From: Amoebidium appalachense
Taxonomy: Eukaryota > Ichthyosporea
NCBI GenBank assembly: GCA_963693365.1
Contig: CAVNZM010000010.1
Location: forward strand, 4,402,001-4,466,000
Reading direction: 5' to 3'
DNA: 64,000 bases
Below are positions 1 to 64,000 of the stretch, one piece after another; the first letter of the stretch is position 1, and the number at the start of each line of letters is the position of its first letter. The position numbers and the translations under genes are program-made. The notes beneath the pieces were generated by a model. That model saw nothing but the letters and a program-made list of their open reading frames with translations, had not been told where the DNA came from and ran no database searches.

Positions 1-16008
<16,008 letters not shown>

Positions 16009-16626
16009 GGTGGGTTGTGTGTAGGTTTTTCGAGAAAACTCTAGCGAAAAATGTTAACTATGATAATGAGGACTCGTGCAAATATAGAAAACAAGGCTGC
16101 AGGGAAGCTCGAGGCATAGGTTGTGTTACAGTTGGCATTATGGAGACTCTCATAGATTGCCAATTACGGTTTGACTTGGTGTCGTGTTTCGTTTCCTACA
16201 TAATGGTTACCTGGCTTTTCCCTGTATTTGTGTAGCGTTAACACTGGTCTTGTAAAGGAGTTTGAAATGCTAGGGTATTGACAGGCAGTTTGCCGACAAA
16301 ATGAAAACAGAAAACCCCACTAGAGAGCTGTGAAAGGGAAGTGCCGATAAAAAGGACCAACAGAGAAAAAGCGAAAGGGAAGTGGTGCCGAGAATAAGAA
16401 TAAGTAAACAGAGAAAAAAGGCAGGAGCAAAGTTTAAGGACGGTCCTTGTCAATGTCTGTGTTTGTTAATCCATGAGAGCGAGAGAGAGAGGGGGGCAGA
16501 GAAAAACGAAACGGAGAAAAAGAAAGAGAAAACGTGGTGGAAAAAAAAGAACCAACGAAGAGAATAAAAGTTTGCTTGACACGTATGTGGCTGTCAGAAG
16601 AGTTTTCCAGGACCCTTCGTTAAAGT
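16009..16626. promoter_or_regulatory. Divergent intergenic spacer, unit 1
   Basis: This spacer separates the GTPase copy 1 start (minus) from the plus-strand gene. Unlike the surrounding introns it is ordinary-complexity DNA and aligns with 36045-36662. Conserved blocks lie near 16048-16070 (GTTAACTA.GATAATGA), 16278-16300 (TGACAGGCAGTTT.CCGACA) and 16415-16475. It probably holds both promoters and 5' untranslated regions. A CATAAATAG sequence at about 16703 lies inside the assigned first exon. Confidence 0.5.
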
Positions 16627-17081
16627 ATGCAGAATTTTGCTGAACTGATACTGGCCATGGACAGAAGCACAACCAAACCGAATTCCACGAGTCTAAATGT
16701 TGCCATAAATAGCAATTGCACTCAGCTTATCCAAGACCTTTCGGAACGTGGAATTGGGTTTTGTAAGCTTACCCCCCCCCCCCCCCCCCCCCCCTCCCCC
16801 CCCCCACACACACACCCCACCCCTTCCCAAACAAACAACAACCACAGCATCATTACATTATTAATCAAATCAATAACAGTAATGATAATGGTAATGCCAA
16901 CAAGAAGATAAAACAAAACACACAAAAAAAACTTCATCAGTACAGGTTCTACCTTCCAAGTCACACGATTCTTTGCACGTGAACAAGCAGTTGAAGGCCT
17001 CCGGTCTAATATTGGCAAAACACGTGACATCATCACAAGTGCAAAACCTGCAGACCGTGTGCTCAGATTTATTTGCTTCAA
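16627..17081 (+). CDS. Divergent plus-strand gene of unit 1, first two exons (unrecognised)
   Basis: Exon 1 runs from an ATG at 16627 (or 16660) to 16762, ending LIQDLSERGIGF, with donor GTAAGC followed by a C-tract. Exon 2 runs from 16946 or 16961 to about 17081 and encodes TRFFAREQAVEGLRS and DIITSAKPADRVLRF. The phases join. The same pair exists at 36663-37011. Between the two, the LIQDLS frame has two silent changes and one replacement in 37 bases, which supports this strand and frame. I do not recognise the protein. Exons after 17081 are uncertain. It faces away from GTPase copy 1. Confidence 0.45.
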
Positions 17082-17691
17082 GTGTCTTTCTAGTGGTCTC
17101 CTGTTCTCCCCCCCCTCCCCCCGTCCTCCAAAACTTGCTGACAGACACACACACACACACACACTCTCTCTCGCTCTCCCTCCCCCCCCCCCCCCCCCCC
17201 CCCCCTCCCTCGCCCTCCCCTTCCCCCTCTCTCCCCCCCTTGCCCCCTCCCCGTTCCCCCCGTTCCCCTCTCCCCCCTCCCCTCCGCTCCCTCTCTCTCC
17301 CTTTCTCCTCCAAAACTTGCTGACAGACACACACACACTCTCTCTCTCTCTCGCTCTCCCCTCCCCCCCCCCCCCCCCCCCCCCCCCGCCGCCGCCTCCT
17401 CGCCCTCCCCTTCCCCCCCCTCTCTCCCCCCCCTCGCCCCCTCCCCGTTCCCCCCGTTCCCCCCCCCTCCCCCCTCCTCTCCGCTCCCTCTCTTTCCCCC
17501 TCTCCATCTCCCTCTTCCCCCTCTCCCTCCCTCTCTCGCGCGGTTTCTCCCTTCATCTCTTTCTCTTGACTTCAATTTACACATGATACCCCCCCCTCTC
17601 CCCCCCCCCCCCCCTCTCCCCCCGCCCTCCCCCCCAACACACACACACACCCCACACCTCTCTACCCGTCTCTCTCTCTCTCCCCCGCGGC

Positions 17692-17722
<31 letters not shown>

Positions 17723-18306
17723 TTCTTTCTTCCCTGACGTGTGTCCGACTGAAATGAGATGTGGGAAGCCACCCACGACACATACACTAGTTTTGTTTCG
17801 TGCACCATGTGAGTACCCCGTCAGAGTTTTCAACTCTGTGGTGTGCTAAGGCTGGCAGTCGTCATAATATCCCCCCCCCCCCCCCCCTCCCCCTCCCCCC
17901 CCAAAGGCATGTAAAATTACCACGCATACGCGTGATTGCTCAAGTGTTGCGGTGCATACGTTTACGGTAGGTACGTCCATATATTTGGATGTCCGGCAGT
18001 AGATATATGCCGGCACGGATGGGCTATCATTGTACATACGCATAGAGAAAAATCCAAAGCGCTAGCAATGTCTTGCCATGCACATTTTGGGGGGGGGGGG
18101 GGGGGAGGGGAGCATGAGCGAAGAAAAGAGTGGTATGAATGATTTGGCATGTGCAAGTCATAACCAGTCTATGTGTGGTATATGTATCATCCATGCATGC
18201 CCCGTACGGTGTCATGCGTGTGTGTATGTACTTGAGGTGCACTCGCCTTGTGTATGTTTGTGCACGTGCGTGCATATTGCGTGCACCCGCTTTGTGAGCA
18301 TGGCTA

Positions 18307-18507
18307 CACACTATGGGGTGGTAAGAGCAAGAATCGTGTTTTGACGATATGGGAATGTGAGCCGGATGTCAAAAATTTGCCTCGATTTGATTGGTTCGGC
18401 ATGTCAACCATTGAACCCAACCATTCAAATCGAGGCAGATTTCACCATGTGGCTCACAACCCTATGTCGTCAAAACACGATTCTTGCTCTGACCACCCCA
18501 TAGTGTG
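18307..18507. mobile_element. 201-base foldback (MITE-like or hairpin) element
   Basis: Two arms of about 90 bases are inverted copies of each other. The outer end CACACTATGGGGTGGT pairs with the right-hand end, as does the block GAGCAAGAATCGTGTTTTGA. The inner block TGCCTCGATTTGA is also mirrored. A loop of about 20 bases remains. No coding capacity or clear target duplication is seen. Confidence 0.65.
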
Positions 18508-18777
18508 CTCCCAGTATATTTCGGCACTACACTGGTGTGCAGACACGTGTATGGTATGTGGTGCACCTTCATAACACGACCGTTTCGAACACCAAAAATA
18601 CATTATCTTTACTGGCACATTAAAATCTTGGTGAGATGACCCCAAGAACTCCAGGATCCCCCACCTCCCCCCCAGCTCATACAGACCACAAGAAGTAAAG
18701 CGACAAAAAAAAAAAAAAAAAAAAAATGAAGCTATATGAATATGCAGGGAGAGGGGGGAGAGAGGGGGTGGCAGGCA

Positions 18778-18817
<40 letters not shown>

Positions 18818-18823
18818 TCCGAC

Positions 18824-18921
18824 TGCAGTGGCAAATCGGAGTTTCTCCTTGTTGTGTCTCGTGTTGCTGCACAGCCTTCGTTGAACTGATTGCCCCCCAC
18901 TCATACTCGTTGGATGTAACA
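18824..18921 (-). other. Candidate exon, strand uncertain
   Basis: This is an island of ordinary-complexity sequence. On the minus strand it has a good acceptor (CCTTTCCCTCAG) and a GTCGGA donor followed by a long C-tract, as in other minus-strand introns here. Two minus frames are open (SMSGGQSVQRRL or TSNEYEWGAISS). A plus-strand frame is also open, so no product is assigned. Confidence 0.25.
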
Positions 18922-19729
18922 CTGAGGGAAAGGAAAGACCGAATTAGAGGGGGGGGGGAGGGGGGGGGGATATGTGAGGATGGGAAGAAAGAGTGGCAGG
19001 GAGGAGCGGGGGGGGGGGGGGGGGGGGGGGGGGGACGAGGGGGGGAAATCCACGGAAGAAAAAATGGGCGGAAAGGGGGAAGAAAATGAGGGTGTGAGGC
19101 AGGGAAGAGGGATGACAAAGGGAAGAAAGCTAAGGAGGGAAAAATGGAAAGAGTATGCGATTTAATGATCAGAACAGCATTCAATACCCATACAGGGGTT
19201 TGGTCCGTATGAATGAGTGATTGTTTACTACGTAGATGTGTACGTGTGTACATGTGTGTGTTTGTGTGTGCACGTGCTTGTGCGCGACGCGTGTGTGTGC
19301 GTGCGTATTCACCTCGAGTGTGCTTGTGTGTGTGAGGTGGTGGTCAAGCAGCAATATATGTACCCCAGCCTCAGGTAGCATGTGTTTTTTGATCATTGTA
19401 TGTGGTATGTTGATTGAGACCAGGGGGAAAGCATTATCTTAATTCCATTTTTCGTGTATACATGCCAGTGCGCTTGGATGTGTGGGTAGGCAGGTGTGTG
19501 GGTCTACTTACACTCATATGTGTTTGCATGCATGAATGCATGGATGGGCTCTGTGAAGTTTATTTCTTTATTTATTTATTTTTTTTTTGGGGGGGGGGGG
19601 GGAAGGGGAAGGGGAGATGCATGCGTGGTGTGTGTGGAAGGGGGGGGAGGTGGGGGGCAGGGGGGAGGGGGGAGGGGGGAGCGGGGGAGGTGGTTGGAGT
19701 TAGAGGGGAGATGGGAGGCAAACATACCA

Positions 19730-36044
<16,315 letters not shown>

Positions 36045-36662
36045 GGTGCATGTGTGCGGATATTTCGAGAAGCTTTGTAACGAAAAACGTTAACTAAGAT
36101 AATGAAGCCAAGATTCCTGCAAATATAGATAAAAAATGCCTCACAAAGATGAGTTTTGGCTTGGTGATGGTTACTAATTGCTCTTCCCTGGATTTGTGAA
36201 GCAATTAAAAATGATTGTGTGAAGGAGTTTGACATGTCAGGGTACTGACAGGCAGTTTTCCGACAAAAAAAAAAACAGAAAAAGAAAGAAGAAAGCGTGG
36301 AACGGAAGTGCCGAGAAAGAAAACTAACCTGAGAGAAAAAAGGCAGGAGCATAAGTCTAAGAACAATCCTTGTCTATGTCTGTGTTTTTGTTAATCAAGG
36401 AGAACGAGATAGAGATATGGAGGGGAAGTGAGGGAGAGAGAAAAGAAATTTCATGAAGAAAGAGAGAGAGCAAATGTGGAGGAAAAAAGACGACCAACAA
36501 AGAAAATAAAAGAGTTTGGTTGTCACGTGTGTAGTGTAGCAGTCAGATGAACTTTCCCAGAACCTTCAAAAAAGCAGAATTTTGCTTGACTGATACAGGG
36601 CATGGAAACGGCTAGCATAACCAAACCAAATTCCACGAGTCTAAATGTTGCTATAAATAGCA
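36045..36662. promoter_or_regulatory. Divergent intergenic spacer, unit 2
   Basis: Counterpart of 16009-16626, of nearly the same length (618 bases) and with the same conserved blocks in the same order. CTATAAATAG at 36651-36660 immediately precedes the ATG at 36663; it looks TATA-like but is too close to be a normal TATA box for that start. Confidence 0.5.
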
Positions 36663-37109
36663 ATGCCTCTGGCACCTCAGCTTATCCAAGACCTTTCGGG
36701 ACGTGGCATCGGGTTTTGTAAGCTTACCCTAAGGCTTCCTGCACCCTCACCCAACCAAAAAAACAACTTTGAATAACAACAACAACAATGATAATAATAA
36801 TAATAATAAATAATAAAGCAAAGCACATTAAAAGGCATTACATAGGGGCCAAAAGAATCAACTTGGGCTCCCATCACACCCTTTCGTTCCCCTTCCCAAG
36901 GCGCACGATTTTTTCCCGTTCACAAACAGCCAACAGGTATCCGATTTATTTTTGGCAAGCCAAGTGACATCATCACAAGTGCACGATACACAGATCGTGT
37001 TCTCAGATTTAGTTTGAATAGATCCTCCTCCCCCCTCCCCCCTCCCCCCTCCTCCCCCACGCATATCATATATTACATATCTGTCTGTCCCGATGTCTCT
37101 CTGTCTGAG

Positions 37110-37170
<61 letters not shown>

Positions 37171-37175
37171 GTCTG

Positions 37176-37207
<32 letters not shown>

Positions 37208-37295
37208 CCTCTTCCTCTCCCTCCCTCTCCCTCTCTCTCTCCCTCTCTCTCTCTCTCTCTCCCCCTCTCTCCTCTCACTCTCTCTCTCCCCCCAC

Positions 37296-37383
<88 letters not shown>

Positions 37384-38067
37384 TGCTTTCCCCCTTCATT
37401 TTCTTCTCTTCTTCTCTCCTACTTCAATTTACACACAATGACCATATACGGAAGGCTTCCATACAAGATGATACTTATCCTAGTCGTATGTGTACAAGCT
37501 GGATGTCCGATCAAAGTTTCAACGTTAACAAAACACGCCATATCTTCTCAACTCTCAACCTTTTCTTTCATCTAAATAATGATTTCTTATAGCTTTGATT
37601 TCTTCGTCGGATCAGTCAGCTCTTTGTGTCTTCAATGCTCTCTCACCCAGTTTAACACGTCATAGTGAGACACCACACATGCCATATCACAAGTGACTAC
37701 CCATCCCTTCCTCGGAAGGACAACCGACACACCTACGGTAAAAGAGTTACTTAATAAATGACTATAAAAACGTGCCTACATAAACAGCTAACAGTAGCTC
37801 AATAAGACCCAAAGACTACCGCACACCCCCAGAAATTTCTGTGGTCGAAAAAGGCGACAGAATCCTGTCATTTTTTTATGACGACATGTTGCTCTGTTAA
37901 TCTTCCTCGCCCCCCAAGGCATACGTGCTTCTCTCGTATTTCCATTCAGCCATTTCTGTACCCACTTTGTAATTTTTGATTGTCTAACTTTCCGCTTAAA
38001 GCTTCCCACTTCTCGTACACAATATTCTTGCCACCCTTAGCCCCCTCTTTCCATCCCACTTCTCCCT

Positions 38068-38102
<35 letters not shown>

Positions 38103-38166
38103 CCTCCCCCTCTCCCCCCCCCATCCGTCTTCTCCCGTTCCCAAATGCCCCTCCTACCCTCCTCCA

Positions 38167-38201
<35 letters not shown>

Positions 38202-38585
38202 TGCTGATTACTCCTCCACCAAGAATCGACCACAGAACCCTCAAGCCCACAACCACAATCGCACGGTCTGGCACGTTCTAACAAAGTGCAACACACAGGC
38301 AATCCATCCGCACTTAACCCTAACACACACCGAGATCCCAGGAGTCACATGTTTGGAACCAATACGAGATTCGGGTTTGGTGAACCAACCACAAGCCGTG
38401 TGCCCACCAATTCGACCCTGAACCCTCCCTCCCCTCCCCCCCCCCCCCCCCCCCCCCCTTCCCCTCCCACCCCCCTTTTTTTCGTTGTCCAAATTGCCCC
38501 GTTGGGCAGAGTGCATCTTCTATGAAGCCCCCCCCCCCCCCCCCCCCCCTGCCCCCCTCCCCCCCCCCCCCCCACCACCACCACC

Positions 38586-38619
<34 letters not shown>

Positions 38620-38853
38620 ACCCACACCAAAAAAAAAAAAAAAAAAAAATAGAATTCAGAGGGCTTATGATTACAGGAAAACTATTCGGGTGAGGGGGAA
38701 CTAGTGTTGGGGGGGAGGGGATGCTACCATTTATTCATGATAGTTGGAGGAGGTCGTGTGCGTGGATGTGGGGTGTATGGATGGGGAGGTTCTTCTTGCT
38801 TAATGGGTGTGGGGGGTGTGGATGGGGGAATTCTTCTTGCTAACCCACAGGTT

Positions 38854-38887
<34 letters not shown>

Positions 38888-39629
38888 ACACACACACACA
38901 CACACAAAAAAAAGCCCGCTTGTCACCGCCCCTCACGATGTTCTTCCCCGGCTTTTAGAAAGCCACCCAATCAGAAAACAGCAGCGCCGATAATCCTTCC
39001 CCCCTTCCCCCATGTGTGCCCCCCCTCCCCCCCCCCCCCCGTGCCCCCCTCCCCCCGCTCCCCCCTCCCCCCCCTAACACACACACACACACACACACAC
39101 ACAACCACCGCATCATCACCACCACCACCACCAAGACAGTAATTTAAAGACTCTGTGTTAATCGTTGTGCTTTAAATTAAACCATGCGAAAAGTTAAGCA
39201 GCTGCCAAGTCGCGCCCCACGCAAGAAACGAGCCATAATCATGGCCAGGAAAGATTAAAAGTGGATGAACTCCTTTTGCTTCACATGAGGTGCCCCCTTT
39301 CCCCTCGGCCATTCCCCAAAACACACATACTGGTTGAACTTTGCTCCATCCTCTAACATTCCCACAGAGCTCCGTGGGCGGTGTTTTTTTTTTTTTTTTT
39401 TTTTGTGGGGGGGGAGGGGGAGGGGAGGGGGGGGGAGGGGGGGGGGGGGAGGGGGAAGGGGGGGTAGGGAGGTATGTAGTATGCCTGTCGGAGAGCAGCT
39501 TTGCAGCAAAACCTCTGCTCAGGAAATTATAACGCTTGGCATTGTTTACGGTGATCCAGTCTCCCGTGACTCCCCTATTTAATCTCGCAACCTCTCTCTC
39601 CCTCCCCCCCTTCCCCCCCCTCTCCCCCC

Positions 39630-39664
<35 letters not shown>

Positions 39665-40217
39665 CCAACACACACACACACACGACCGCTGCCACCACAC
39701 CACCCTGCCAAGGTACGCACTTTCCACACTAATTCCATAGACGACTCGGTATATGGGAATGTTTATTCTTGTGTGGAAAGCCAGGGGCAGGTTCTCTCTT
39801 TTACCCTTTCCTTGCTTGTTTCGAATAGCTTCCTACCTTCTCGCCTCCCTCCTTCGCGTTTCCATTCCCTGCCTTCTCCCACTATTACCCCCGAAGCTCT
39901 ATCGTTTTATACACATCTATCCAAGTCTCTCTCAGAAGTTCAAAATCTCTTTCTCAATATTTTCCTTTAACTTCGGAACCTCCCCCTCCTCTCTGCCAGC
40001 CCTCTCCAACTCCCGGCCCCCCTCCCCTTCGGTCCCCCTCCCACCCCCCCACCCCCCCCTCTCCCTTCTCCGTCTCCCGCCCCTTCGCCCCCCCACCCAT
40101 AGTTTCTAACTTGCTTATCTTGACTTACAGGAGGAATCCAGAGAACTTGAGACGGAGCGACGAGAGGAGAGCCTAAGGATTCTCTGGAGTCTTACACACA
40201 TGCGGCACGACGACTGA
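36663..40217 (+). CDS. Divergent plus-strand gene of unit 2 (tentative model, unrecognised)
   Basis: The best-supported exons are 36663-36717 (MPLAPQLIQDLSGRGIGF), 36901-37011 (ARFFPVHKQ, DIITSARYTDRVLRF), 39741-39790 (DSVYGNVYSCVESQGQ) and 40131-40217 (EESRELETERREE, ending RHDD and TGA). The last acceptor has a clear pyrimidine tract and CTAAC-like branch sequence. Possible internal exons are 38299-38397, 38660-38689 (RAYDYRKTIR) and 38959-39013. The phases of 38660 through 40217 agree, but 38397 to 38660 does not, so an exon is missing or these are two genes. An in-frame TAA precedes the ATG at 36663. The function is unknown. Confidence 0.38.
37110..37383. repeat. (CT)n microsatellite block
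   Basis: Long CT runs are interrupted by GTCT and CCCTCT units. The block lies in the intron after exon 2 of the plus-strand gene; the matching unit 1 intron is also CT/C-rich. Confidence 0.95.
40131..40217 (+). CDS. Terminal exon of the gene upstream of BCS1
   Basis: Twenty-eight codons and TGA follow the acceptor TGACTTACAG. The peptide is charged and probably helical (EESRELETERREESLRIL). It joins in phase 0 to 39741-39790. The stop lies 898 bases before the BCS1 start. Confidence 0.5.
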   Translation, partial: EESRELETERREESLRILWSLTHMRHDD

Positions 40218-41115
40218 AGCGTCCCGCCATTTGCTTTCACACTATGAATTGCCTGCTAATGTTACGCAAGTCGTTCACTTTCAACTACTCAAACTCTGAG
40301 AATTATTTAGAGAGACTGACAGAAGAGAGAGAGACTGGCTGTCAGCTGTCAGCTACAGGTGTGTTCGATAGGTGATCTTTAGTTCGTGTGCGCAGCCAAA
40401 AGGGGAAAGAGAGTTTTGTATGTGTGATTATGCAAAGAGAAGAGCAGCGGTTTGTGGTGATTTTATTTTATGACAGTGAACATTCTCTGCTTGCAATATG
40501 AAGACGTGTGCTCCATTTTACCCTGAGGCTGTGTTCTTCACCCTCCACATACTGGCTTAGACTGCCTCGACTAACTCGCTCTGACTGGCTGAGTGACGTG
40601 CATTCCAGTGGAAGCAGTTTCATTAAATCATTAGCCTAAAAAGGTTATTACTTGGATTTACGCAAACTCTCGTTAGTGTTTCATTGGCTATTGAAAGGAA
40701 GGGGCGGGAACACGCGTGTCACGGCCCTCTGAAAAGGGCCGTGCGCGTGTGCTTGAAAGCCACTTGCGCATGCATGGCCACTTGATCATGAGTTGTAGCG
40801 AGTGTCCTTTTTCTCCTTCGTCTGAGCCGCATGATATGCTTGGCTCTCTTGCAGTGTCTTTAGTAGGCCCTGAGCAGTTAGTAGGATATCCACCACGTTA
40901 GAATCTTTTTTTTCTGATTGGATCTCCAGTTGGACTTTTTTCAGTAACGGACTGAGTTTAATTGGGGCACACCTTGGCGACCACTACATCCGTTCAATTG
41001 AAAACGTGAAAGCGAAGCCAAGCCCTGTAAATAGGCGTTGTTTCATAACCTGTGCTCTGAGATAGGCAAAGACACATGCTGTTACTTCCTGGGTTGTCTG
41101 TAAATATCAGCCAAG
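40218..41115 (+). promoter_or_regulatory. BCS1 upstream region
   Basis: These 898 bases of normal-complexity DNA lie between the upstream terminal exon and the BCS1 ATG. They include ATTGGCTATT and GGGGCGGG near 40684-40707 and a perfect hairpin at 40720-40743. It is a likely promoter and 5' untranslated region; exact start sites cannot be seen. Confidence 0.4.
40720..40743. other. Perfect 9-bp stem hairpin upstream of BCS1
   Basis: Arms CACGGCCCT and AGGGCCGTG enclose the 6-base loop CTGAAA, and CGCGTG flanks both sides. No U-tract follows, so it does not resemble a bacterial terminator; it could be a protein site or a structured 5' RNA element. Confidence 0.7.
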
Positions 41116-49521
<8,406 letters not shown>

Positions 49522-49837
49522 GCGGGTGTGTTGGACAATTTTGTTGTTGTTGTTTTTTTTGTTTTTTTGGCTTTGGTTTTGTTTTGTTTTGGTTTGTTTG
49601 TTTGTTTGTAATTTGTGTTCGTGGTGAAAACTTACAGTGACCATTGCGTTGGTGATGGCCCATGGTGTGTATTTAGTTTTATATACATAAATAGAAATCA
49701 TAGCACGGTATGGGACGTGTGTATGGTGATGACGAATGTTAATTCTGGCACAGAATTGAAGCTGAATTGTGCAGTCAAGATAAGCTTAGGCTACGTATGT
49801 CACCGTATGTCAGGCTCTACGCGCACACACACGCACG

Positions 49838-49890
<53 letters not shown>

Positions 49891-50329
49891 GCACGCACGC
49901 GCACGCACGCGCGCGCGCGCACACACACACACACACACGCACACGTACAAACACACAAGCACACACAATATATACATTTGCATCAAAGGGAATACTGTCA
50001 TGTGCATGTATGCACGGCCCTCTCAGGTCTAATTTTGACCAACCATATACGAGTATACTCTTTCTCTTGCCTCCAAAGTATGCAGTGCATACTTACACCT
50101 TCATCGGCTGAATAAATCCACTCATGCTATTTTTATAACCAGTGTCGACATCGGCATATATGCCATTTGAGATATGCCTCAAACTAGTATATTAAAAAAA
50201 TGCTCTCGTCTGACATGACGGCCCTCCACAACATAACTGAATTCTCGCATCTGATATGACAGATTATTCAAACTCTGTGTTATATACAGAATTCGTGTGT
50301 ATACGTGGGTATTACTTTTGCATAAACCG

Positions 50330-50364
<35 letters not shown>

Positions 50365-50714
50365 TTCCCCTCCCCCCGCGGCCCCAGTGGCACCCCCCCA
50401 CCCCACCCCACCCTCCACTCACACCCCGCCCCACCCGGGATACCATAAATGTATACGATCCTCATTTTTTTTTGCCCCTACCGGAGTTGATCCCTTCAAG
50501 ATAATCAGCCATAAAGAACAACTACGCTTCTTCAGATACTAGCACACTGTCAGAACATATATTTGACAAGTAGATTGTTGGAAGTCGGCCTCTGCAAGCA
50601 GATGTCGGTAGAAGGCTGCGCTCCCTTTAAAAGCAATGTGCAGGGCCGTCTCTGCAATCCTCCTGTGAAGAAACGGGTGCCTCTCTATTTGTGTATGTGG
50701 GTGTGTGTTTGTAC

Positions 50715-50751
<37 letters not shown>

Positions 50752-51275
50752 ACGATGTGTGCATGTATGTGTGTGTGTGTGTGTGTGTGTACGTGTGTCT
50801 GTGTGTGTCTGTGTGTGTACATGTGTGTGTGTGTCAGAATGTGTACATCTGTGTGTGTGTGTGTGTACATGTGTGTGTACATATGTAATGTGTGTGTGTG
50901 TGTGTGTGTGTGTGTGTCGCGAGTTGGGGGTTTTGCAGGGAAGTTGAGAAAGGGAGTTAACACATTCCATACGTATATATACATACACTTCATGGTTTCA
51001 CTGATGACGGCCAGCTTACGGCTTCTTATGTGAAAAGCGAGATTGTCCGTTTTTGGCTTCTTATGTGAAAAGCAGATTGTCCGTTTTTGTGCATGTGACT
51101 GCAGCAGGCACAGAGGCAAGAGTCCAGAAGGGGGAGGGGAGGGGGGGGGAGGTAAATTGGATGTATTATAGTTAATCGTTTTATTTTTATTTTTTATTTT
51201 TATTTTGGCGGGCGGGGGGGGGGGGGGGGGGGGGTTCTGCAGCCATTCTACTTCACAAGTGCATTGCTTCTAATC
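49522..51275. other. Intergenic region between BCS1 and GTPase copy 3
   Basis: BCS1 3' sequence with T-rich runs (49545-49615) is followed by (CA)n and (GCAC)n at 49822-49945, normal-complexity AT-rich DNA at 50085-50330, poly-C at 50333-50365, a candidate minus-strand exon at 50539-50662, long (GT)n at 50697-50918 and poly-G at 51206-51233. The two genes converge here. Confidence 0.5.
50539..50662 (-). other. Candidate minus-strand terminal exon
   Basis: After the acceptor TTTCTTCACAG a frame runs RIAETALHIAFKGSAAFYRH, then LLAEADFQ, to a TAG at 50541-50539. The composition looks protein-like and the surroundings are microsatellite. It lies just below the end of GTPase copy 3 and could be an alternative last exon of that gene or part of another. 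No homologue was recognised. Confidence 0.35.

Positions 51276-64000
<12,725 letters not shown>

Larger units (their letters stand above)
17082..19729. other. Region between plus-strand gene 1 and the end of GTPase copy 2
   Basis: CT-rich and poly-C tracts occupy 17109-17740. A stretch at about 17560-17845 shares short blocks with 37420-37545 (ACTTCAATTTACACA and a GTCAGAGTTTTCAAC-like piece), so it may hold another exon of the plus-strand gene. A 201-base foldback lies at 18307-18507, poly-G at 18780-18816 and 19012-19034, and GT-rich DNA at 19236-19340. No gene could be built with confidence. Confidence 0.4.

Noticed and set aside
16722-16765. Minus-strand terminal exon reading VSLQNPIPRSERSWIS with conserved stop
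   Set aside because: Conserved in both units, but the substitutions are silent in the plus-strand frame (LIQDLS) and not in this one, and GTAAGC plus C-tract fits a plus-strand donor.
16930-17080. Minus-strand Cys-rich frame (VCRFCTCDDVTCF)
   Set aside because: The plus-strand frame DIITSA..DRVLRF is better conserved between units and joins in phase with the preceding exon.
18248-18574. 108-codon plus-strand frame over the foldback
   Set aside because: It reads through both arms of the inverted repeat and has no conserved homologue in the other unit.
36651-36660. TATA box
   Set aside because: CTATAAATAG lies two bases before the assigned ATG, too close to drive that start, and the equivalent in unit 1 is inside the open frame.
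39172-39509. Minus-strand frame with GAKFNQYVCFGEWPRGKG ending in TAA
   Set aside because: It looks protein-like but has no convincing upstream exon or acceptor, and overlaps the tentative plus-strand gene; left unassigned.
40716-40901. 61-codon frame upstream of BCS1
   Set aside because: It starts inside the hairpin, has no splice context and no recognisable similarity; likely promoter or UTR.

Overview
The window is nuclear DNA of an intron-rich eukaryote. Short coding exons (about 50-620 bases) with ordinary GT..AG splice sites are separated by introns that mostly exceed 500 bases. The introns consist largely of homopolymers (poly-G, poly-C, poly-T), purine or pyrimidine tracts, and (CA)n, (GT)n and (CT)n microsatellites. 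No bacterial signals, rRNA, tRNA or CRISPR array were recognised. The species cannot be named from sequence alone; a unicellular eukaryote or alga with long introns is a guess. Most long open frames are artefacts of the low-complexity DNA (poly-Pro, poly-Gly, Cys-Val, Thr-His, Ser-Leu), so genes were built by hand from splice sites, reading phase and comparison between paralogues.

Three copies of one large gene lie on the minus strand. Copy 1 (16008 down past the left edge) lacks only its last exon. Copy 2 (36044-19730) is complete: 16 exons that sum to about 1,405 codons once two 1-base indels are allowed for. Copy 3 (beyond 64000 down to 51276) is partial, more divergent and damaged. The N-terminal exons carry a P-loop formed across the exon 2/3 junction (GMQGMG|KS, GDQGLG|KS), a GTAYP segment that could be G2, and a DIPGF G3 motif. 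This points to a P-loop GTPase of the dynamin / SLIP-GC type. The remaining ~1,100 residues are unrecognised and end in a Ser/Thr/Pro-rich exon and a short C-terminal exon (acidic in copy 2).

Copies 1 and 2 each stand head-to-head with a plus-strand gene (from 16627 and from about 36663) across a conserved spacer of about 620 bases. The right-hand plus-strand gene may run to a terminal exon at 40131-40217. Next to it lies a 10-exon BCS1 gene (41116-49521, plus strand, about 427 residues), the mitochondrial AAA ATPase that assembles the Rieske iron-sulphur protein. It is the best-supported gene here and its phases close without any indel.

Unusual features are: a strand-specific intron layout (C-tract just after the donor, often (CA)n just before the acceptor); a recent 1.58 kb tandem duplication that doubles the penultimate exon of copy 3; two foldback elements, one a clear insertion relative to a paralogue; a duplicated exon end with donor inside a BCS1 intron; and repeated single-base indels in homopolymers of the GTPase exons, which are either consensus errors or decay.
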